A stretch of 64,000 bases of DNA from Grimontia celer (GTDB lineage: Bacteria > Pseudomonadota > Gammaproteobacteria > Enterobacterales > Vibrionaceae): assembly GCF_900055185.1 (NCBI RefSeq), contig NZ_FIZX01000001.1, forward strand, positions 496,001 to 560,000, read 5' to 3'. Numbering within the stretch: position 1 is the first letter of the stretch; the number at the start of each line of letters is the position of its first letter. The position numbers and the translations under genes were made by a program. A model generated the notes under the pieces. That model saw only the letters and a program-made list of their open reading frames with translations, was not told the DNA's origin and ran no database searches. Positions 60,148-64,000 of this stretch are shown here, piece by piece.

Positions 60148-60548
60148 TTATCTTGTTCCCGGTATTTCCTTGCCTGAAGACCTGTTTTAGCAAAATTTCA
60201 CAAATTGCAAGGATGATTTGTGATCAATATTAAACTTATGGCGTAGTCATCAAAACACTATATATAGGGTCTACGCTCGACTTGAGTAACAAGATAGTGG
60301 TGGGAGGGAGATAATGCAAGTTCCCCCTGAAACAGGTGTCTGTGGATATCTTGGGGATGGGAATTGTTATGTTAGTGCTTACTCACTGTTTTATCCCAAG
60401 TAAGGCAATGGTATAGAAAAAATCAACGTTTTTTACGGTACGAAATCAAATAAAAAAAAATATTCTGCTTGCCTGATGACGCTTTCGGTGCATCCCGTTA
60501 AGCGTCTGAATAGTGGTTATTTTCTGTTCTGGACCAGTGTGATTGGGA
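60148..60548. promoter_or_regulatory. nrdA upstream regulatory region
   Basis: 401 bp without a gene. It holds an NrdR box at 60255-60270, a weaker ACAAGATAGTGG about 31 bp further upstream, which is the usual box spacing, and a near-consensus DnaA box TGTGGATAT at 60351-60359. The rest, to 60548, shows only an A-rich tract at 60447-60459. Confidence 0.55.
60255..60270. promoter_or_regulatory. NrdR box
   Basis: ACACTATATATAGGGT matches the NrdR consensus acaCwAtATaTwGtgt at the core. It is placed 108 bp before the nrdA start. Confidence 0.75.
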
Positions 60549-61205
60549 TCAGAATAATGACAGAATCTCTACAGGTTTATTAAAAATCTGATCGGCCTCC
60601 CATTCGGTTGGTCGATCGGTTTCGCCGATATACCCCCATGACGCCACCGCAGACATCATGTTGGCCGCTTTGGCAGCCACAATGTCATTCAGTATATCCC
60701 CAACATATAGGCATTTTTCTGGTTCGATAGTCAGAATCGACGCACCATGCAGTAATGGCGCAGGGTGGGGCTTTGCATGTGGTGTAGTGTCGGCACAGAC
60801 AATGGTTCTGGCCTGCAAGAGCAAAGGGAAGTAGGGAAGGAGCATTCCAGTCAGAAACCCCGGCTTGTTTGTCACAATGCCCCAGGGGATTTGTCGAGCG
60901 GTGAGTTGTTCAAGCAACTCGATGACACCACTATATAGTGTGGTTGTGGTGCAAATGTTTTCTGCGTAGTGCTCGAGAAAGGAAAGTCGCAGCTGGTCGA
61001 GGTCTTTTCCTTGCAGCGTTTCACCAAATCCAGTACGCAACAATCCTCTTGCTCCGTGGCTGGTATTGGCTTGAATCTGTGAGTCAGAAAGTGGGGGAAG
61101 CCCATGGTCTTTAAGTACACAGTTTGCAGCGTTGGCCATATCCGGAGCAGTATCAAGTAGGGTGCCATCCAAATCAAACAGAACTGCTTCTACGCTTCCT
61201 TTCAT
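60549..61205 (-). CDS. HAD phosphatase, phosphoglycolate phosphatase-like (Gph/MupP type)
   Basis: The 218-residue HAD protein has motif I LFDLDGTLLDT (nucleophile D11, acid D13), a helical cap with SHGARGLLRTGFG, motif II VTNKPG, motif III K in HAKPHPAPL and motif IV VGDILNDIVAAKAAN. It is downstream of ubiG, where pseudomonads have mupP (MurNAc-6-phosphate phosphatase), and where vibrios have a gene usually named phosphoglycolate phosphatase; sequence alone does not separate the two. The terminator at 61240 lies between it and ubiG. Confidence 0.85.
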   Translation of the reverse strand: MKGSVEAVLFDLDGTLLDTAPDMANAANCVLKDHGLPPLSDSQIQANTSHGARGLLRTGFGETLQGKDLDQLRLSFLEHYAENICTTTTLYSGVIELLEQLTARQIPWGIVTNKPGFLTGMLLPYFPLLLQARTIVCADTTPHAKPHPAPLLHGASILTIEPEKCLYVGDILNDIVAAKAANMMSAVASWGYIGETDRPTEWEADQIFNKPVEILSLF

Positions 61206-61239
61206 TAATTTTCCTTGTTCAGGTTTTGGCGCTCAAAAT

Positions 61240-61263
61240 AAAGCCCGGATTAGTCCGGGCTTT
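61240..61263 (-). terminator. Terminator overlapping the ubiG 3' end
   Basis: Stem AAAGCCCGGA/TCCGGGCTTT with the ubiG stop codon in its 4-nt loop; TTTATTTT follows on the minus strand. It would limit read-through from ubiG into the phosphatase gene. Confidence 0.75.
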
Positions 61264-61963
61264 GAGTATGTACGATGTAATTCACGTCCACATTACGTGG
61301 TGACAGCCAGTATCGATCCGTCAGTGGATTGTAATGTAATCCTGTCATGTGTTGTTCCTGAAGTGGCGTGTAGTCGATCATCTTCAGCAACTCAGAAGGG
61401 CGGATGAACTTGTTATGGTCATGCGTGCCTTTAGGCACAATCTTCATCACATGCTCGGCACCAACAATCGCAAACAACCAGGATTTAGTATTGCGGTTTA
61501 GGGTAGAGAAGAATACGTGACCGCCCGGTTTTACCATCTTCGCACAGGAAGCAATCACAGAAGCAGGATCGGGTACATGCTCCAGCATTTCCATGCAGGT
61601 CACCACATCGTAATGGCCCTGATGTGCTTCAGCATGTTCTTCGGCAGTAGATTGTACGTAAGAGACAGTCGTGCCTGTTTCTAGCGCGTGCAAACGTGCC
61701 ACCGTTAGTGGCTCTTTGCCCATATCGAGGCCGGTTACATCGGCACCTTCTCGTGCCATGCTTTCTGCCAAGATACCGCCACCACAACCCACATCGAGTA
61801 CTTTCTTGCCAAAAATCCCGCAGCTTTTCTCAATCACATAGTTGAGGCGAAGGGGATTGATTCGGTGTAAAGGCTTAAACTCACCTTCCAGGTCCCACCA
61901 ACGGGAAGCCATGTCTTCGAATTTTTGAATTTCCGCCGGATCGACGTTGAGTTGGGTTGTCAT
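61250..61963 (-). CDS. ubiG: Ubiquinone biosynthesis O-methyltransferase
   Basis: Performs both O-methylations of ubiquinone synthesis. The 237-residue protein has SAM motif [21 protein letters not shown] (about 58-77), motif [23 protein letters not shown] and the membrane-associating [20 protein letters not shown] (about 152-171), and starts [20 protein letters not shown] as in E. coli. The gyrA-ubiG divergent order is E. coli-like. Confidence 0.97.
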   Translation of the reverse strand: MTTQLNVDPAEIQKFEDMASRWWDLEGEFKPLHRINPLRLNYVIEKSCGIFGKKVLDVGCGGGILAESMAREGADVTGLDMGKEPLTVARLHALETGTTVSYVQSTAEEHAEAHQGHYDVVTCMEMLEHVPDPASVIASCAKMVKPGGHVFFSTLNRNTKSWLFAIVGAEHVMKIVPKGTHDHNKFIRPSELLKMIDYTPLQEQHMTGLHYNPLTDRYWLSPRNVDVNYIVHTQSPD

Positions 61964-62178
61964 CTACATCTTATCCCTAAATTTTTTTTCCATTATACCC
62001 GTTTTGATTGCCATTGCAGGTGGAAGATTCATTGCTCAATACAGCAAGGTTGAAGTCTTTATGATTTGAATGTTACTACGGCTGATGGATAGATAAAGAT
62101 TGAGCGAGGAGATCACAAAGCCGGAGGCAGACCCCCGGCGAGATTGGAAAAGTAGATGGTTATCGTGTTGGATAAAAG
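61964..62178. other. Gap between ubiG and the small peptide gene
   Basis: 215 bp with no gene. A stem GCCGG...CCGGC at 62120-62139 (8 bp with one wobble, TTTG after it on the minus strand) could be the terminator of the small peptide gene. Confidence 0.4.
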
Positions 62179-62280
62179 TTAAGCGGCATTGGTAACGGCA
62201 ACAGCAGCCAGAAGCCCTAACAAAGTGTATTTTCCAACAATGATTGCCATACCCACCGCATTGATTGCTTGATGTAACAT
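62179..62280 (-). CDS. Putative 33-aa membrane peptide
   Basis: From the ATG at 62280 the minus strand reads MLHQAINAVGMAIIVGKYTL and ends LLGLLAAVAVTNAA, with stop at 62179-62181. GGGGGTGCGCT just before the ATG is a good ribosome site. One hydrophobic helix spans about residues 11-29, ending in a small-residue tail. A hairpin 40-60 bp downstream could end the transcript. I know of no named homologue; short length and no comparison keep confidence moderate. Confidence 0.45.
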   Translation of the reverse strand: MLHQAINAVGMAIIVGKYTLLGLLAAVAVTNAA

Positions 62281-62678
62281 AGCGCACCCCCAATTTTTCT
62301 TAGCGACACTTTGCTGTGTCATGGGTATTTTCCCCTACAGAAAAAAGGGATATTGAGAGCAGGTTCCCATTGTACTTTTCCCTCCTTTATTACATCCGGA
62401 TCCGTGAAGTAGGTGGTTTTCTCTGTTGAAAGGCGATTTAGCCGGCTTTGGATATGAAAAAAGACGCCTGAGCGCTTCTCAGCCTTTTTGGCAAATTTTG
62501 CTGGTTCCACCCTGTCATTGAGCGTTTTTTGGCCCTGTCGTGCGTTAGAGCGCCAAAATAAGAGTAATTCGTGATTTATCTCGGGTTTAGGCTGTGACTC
62601 TTTGCCCGCTTTTATGGTATTCTCACCTGTCTTGCACGTAGTCATTTTTGACATACTTACCTGAGGGATATTGGCTCC
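62281..62678. promoter_or_regulatory. gyrA upstream region
   Basis: 398 bp without a convincing gene. It should contain the gyrA promoter; the best candidate is GTGACT at 62594 with TATTCT at 62618 (18-bp spacing), a weak pair. A hairpin around 62466-62490 (CTGAG/CTCAG) has a T run on its minus side. Confidence 0.3.
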
Positions 62679-64000
62679 ATGAGCGATCTTGCTAAAGAGA
62701 TCACGCCCGTCAACATTGAAGAGGAGCTGAAAAGCTCATACCTCGACTACGCGATGTCAGTTATCGTGGGTCGTGCTCTTCCAGATGTGCGTGATGGCCT
62801 GAAGCCTGTACACCGCCGCGTTCTTTTCGCGATGAATGTACTGGGCAATGACTGGAACAAAGCATATAAAAAATCTGCGCGTGTTGTTGGTGATGTGATC
62901 GGTAAATACCACCCACACGGTGACAGCGCTGTTTACGACACCATTGTTCGTATGGCTCAGCCGTTCTCACTGCGTTACATGCTGGTCGATGGCCAGGGTA
63001 ACTTCGGTTCGATTGACGGCGACTCAGCGGCAGCAATGCGTTACACCGAAGTTCGCATGGCGAAAATCGCCCACGAGCTGTTGGCTGATCTGGATAAAGA
63101 AACTGTCGATTACGTTCCTAACTACGACGGTACTGAACAGATCCCAGAGGTAATGCCTACCCGTATTCCAAACCTTCTGGTGAACGGTGCTTCCGGTATC
63201 GCCGTAGGTATGGCGACCAATATTCCTCCGCATAACCTGACAGAAGTGATTAACGGTTGTTTGGCGTACATTGAGAATGAAGACATCACGATTGAAGAGT
63301 TGATGACTCACATTCCTGGCCCAGACTTCCCAACTGCTGCAATGATCAATGGCCGTAAAGGCATTGAAGATGCTTACCGCACCGGTCGTGGCAAGATTTA
63401 TCTGCGTTCAAAAGCAGACATCGAAGTCGAGAAGAACGGTAAAGAAACCATCATCGTTACCGAAATCCCTTATCAGGTGAACAAAGCGCGTTTGATCGAG
63501 AAGATCGCCGAGCTGGTTAAAGATAAGAAGATTGAAGGTATCAGTGCACTGCGTGATGAGTCTGACAAAGACGGTATGCGCATTGTTATCGAATGTAAGC
63601 GTGATGCGGTAGGTGAGGTTATCCTCAACAACCTGTACGCACAAACTCAGCTTCAAACCTCTTTCGGTATCAACATGGTTGCGCTGGACAACAACCAGCC
63701 ACGCCTGTTTGGTCTTAAAGACATGCTGAAGTGCTTCGTGAATCACCGCCGTGAAGTGGTGACACGTCGTACTATTTTCGAACTGCGTAAAGCCCGCGAC
63801 CGTGCACACATCCTTGAAGGTTTGGCCATTGCTCTGGCGAATATCGATGAAATCATCGAGATGATCCGTAATGCACAAACCCCAGCGATTGCGCGCGAAG
63901 AGCTGCAAAACCGTGGTTGGGAATTGGGTACTGTAGCTGCGATGCTGGAAGCAACCGGTGTTGATGCTGCACGTCCTGAGTGGCTGGAAGACGAGTTCGG
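62679..64000 (+). CDS. gyrA: DNA gyrase subunit A, 5' part (runs off right edge)
   Basis: ATP-dependent type II topoisomerase subunit that breaks and rejoins DNA and introduces negative supercoils with GyrB. 440 codons are present (about half of the usual 880), beginning [20 protein letters not shown]. The quinolone-resistance region reads [18 protein letters not shown] with S83 and D87 as in quinolone-sensitive E. coli, and the catalytic tyrosine lies in [10 protein letters not shown] (Y122). GAGGGATATTGGCTCC precedes the ATG. The C-terminal domain is outside the window. Confidence 0.97.
   Translation, partial: MSDLAKEITPVNIEEELKSSYLDYAMSVIVGRALPDVRDGLKPVHRRVLFAMNVLGNDWNKAYKKSARVVGDVIGKYHPHGDSAVYDTIVRMAQPFSLRYMLVDGQGNFGSIDGDSAAAMRYTEVRMAKIAHELLADLDKETVDYVPNYDGTEQIPEVMPTRIPNLLVNGASGIAVGMATNIPPHNLTEVINGCLAYIENEDITIEELMTHIPGPDFPTAAMINGRKGIEDAYRTGRGKIYLRSKADIEVEKNGKETIIVTEIPYQVNKARLIEKIAELVKDKKIEGISALRDESDKDGMRIVIECKRDAVGEVILNNLYAQTQLQTSFGINMVALDNNQPRLFGLKDMLKCFVNHRREVVTRRTIFELRKARDRAHILEGLAIALANIDEIIEMIRNAQTPAIAREELQNRGWELGTVAAMLEATGVDAARPEWLEDEF

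Noticed and set aside
62036-62293. Minus-strand frame of 85 codons before gyrA
   Set aside because: Odd composition (Cys/Ser/Arg-rich) and it overlaps, in another frame, the better-supported 33-codon peptide with a ribosome site.
62319-62654. Minus-strand frame of 111 codons
   Set aside because: No ribosome site, low-complexity Lys-rich product, and it covers the gyrA promoter region.

Overview
The window reads as a gammaproteobacterial chromosome segment from the Vibrionaceae, most likely the Grimontia/Enterovibrio/Photobacterium side of the family (inference from protein resemblance, gene order and the style of the intergenic repeats; a 16S or whole-genome comparison would settle it). Three blocks follow the E. 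coli order: bpt-aat-cydC-cydD-trxB-(ald)-lrp-ftsK-lolA-rarA-serS (1-14105), metG/apbC with udk-dcd-asmA (17443-24534), and nrdA-nrdB-yfaE, a HAD phosphatase, ubiG and gyrA (56380-64000). No rRNA, tRNA, CRISPR array, phage or intact insertion sequence was seen. Both ends cut genes: bpt at the left edge, gyrA at the right.

Region by region. 1-14105 holds housekeeping genes: N-degron transferases (bpt, aat), the CydDC thiol exporter, thioredoxin reductase, alanine dehydrogenase divergent from lrp, FtsK, the lipoprotein carrier LolA, RarA and SerS. 14106-17442 holds a PAS-containing chemoreceptor, a gene-free stretch with a promoter, a 32-bp perfect palindrome and a strong terminator (candidate small RNA), and an unrecognised gene. 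17443-24534 is metG, apbC, udk, dcd, asmA. 24681-29986 is a mixed set of single genes (orphan substrate-binding protein, CBS protein, DUF457 hydrolase, cobO, dienelactone hydrolase, low-molecular-weight tyrosine phosphatase) that includes one repeat element inserted inside another.

30161-51565 is the accessory core: a CysB paralogue; an amino-acid decarboxylation acid-resistance cluster (adiA divergent from a PotE-like antiporter with a small secreted protein); a three-gene DUF3100/membrane protein/M20 amidohydrolase operon; a chemoreceptor co-transcribed with an orphan substrate-binding protein; a second copy of the repeat; true cysB followed by a methyltransferase and a TauE/SafE exporter; a DUF3943 protein; a tyrosine transporter behind two TyrR boxes; yfaY; and a glutamate decarboxylase.

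51764-56335 is a TRAP transporter (dctP-dctQ-dctM order) divergent from a glycerophosphodiesterase and a GlpR-like DeoR regulator, with GlpR-like operator sequences between them; this reads as one self-contained uptake and catabolic unit. 56380-64000 is the class Ia ribonucleotide reductase operon under an NrdR box, the HAD phosphatase, ubiG, an overlooked 33-codon membrane peptide gene and gyrA.

Nothing here is a clear new defence or mobile system. The best candidates for undescribed biology are the MCP/binding-protein pair with its NCNC tail, the DUF3100 operon, the small secreted partner of the PotE-like antiporter, the TRAP/GDPD/DeoR locus, the nested repeats, and the palindrome-bearing candidate RNA. 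Coordinates are read from the sequence; family assignments are from memory of the families and were not searched.
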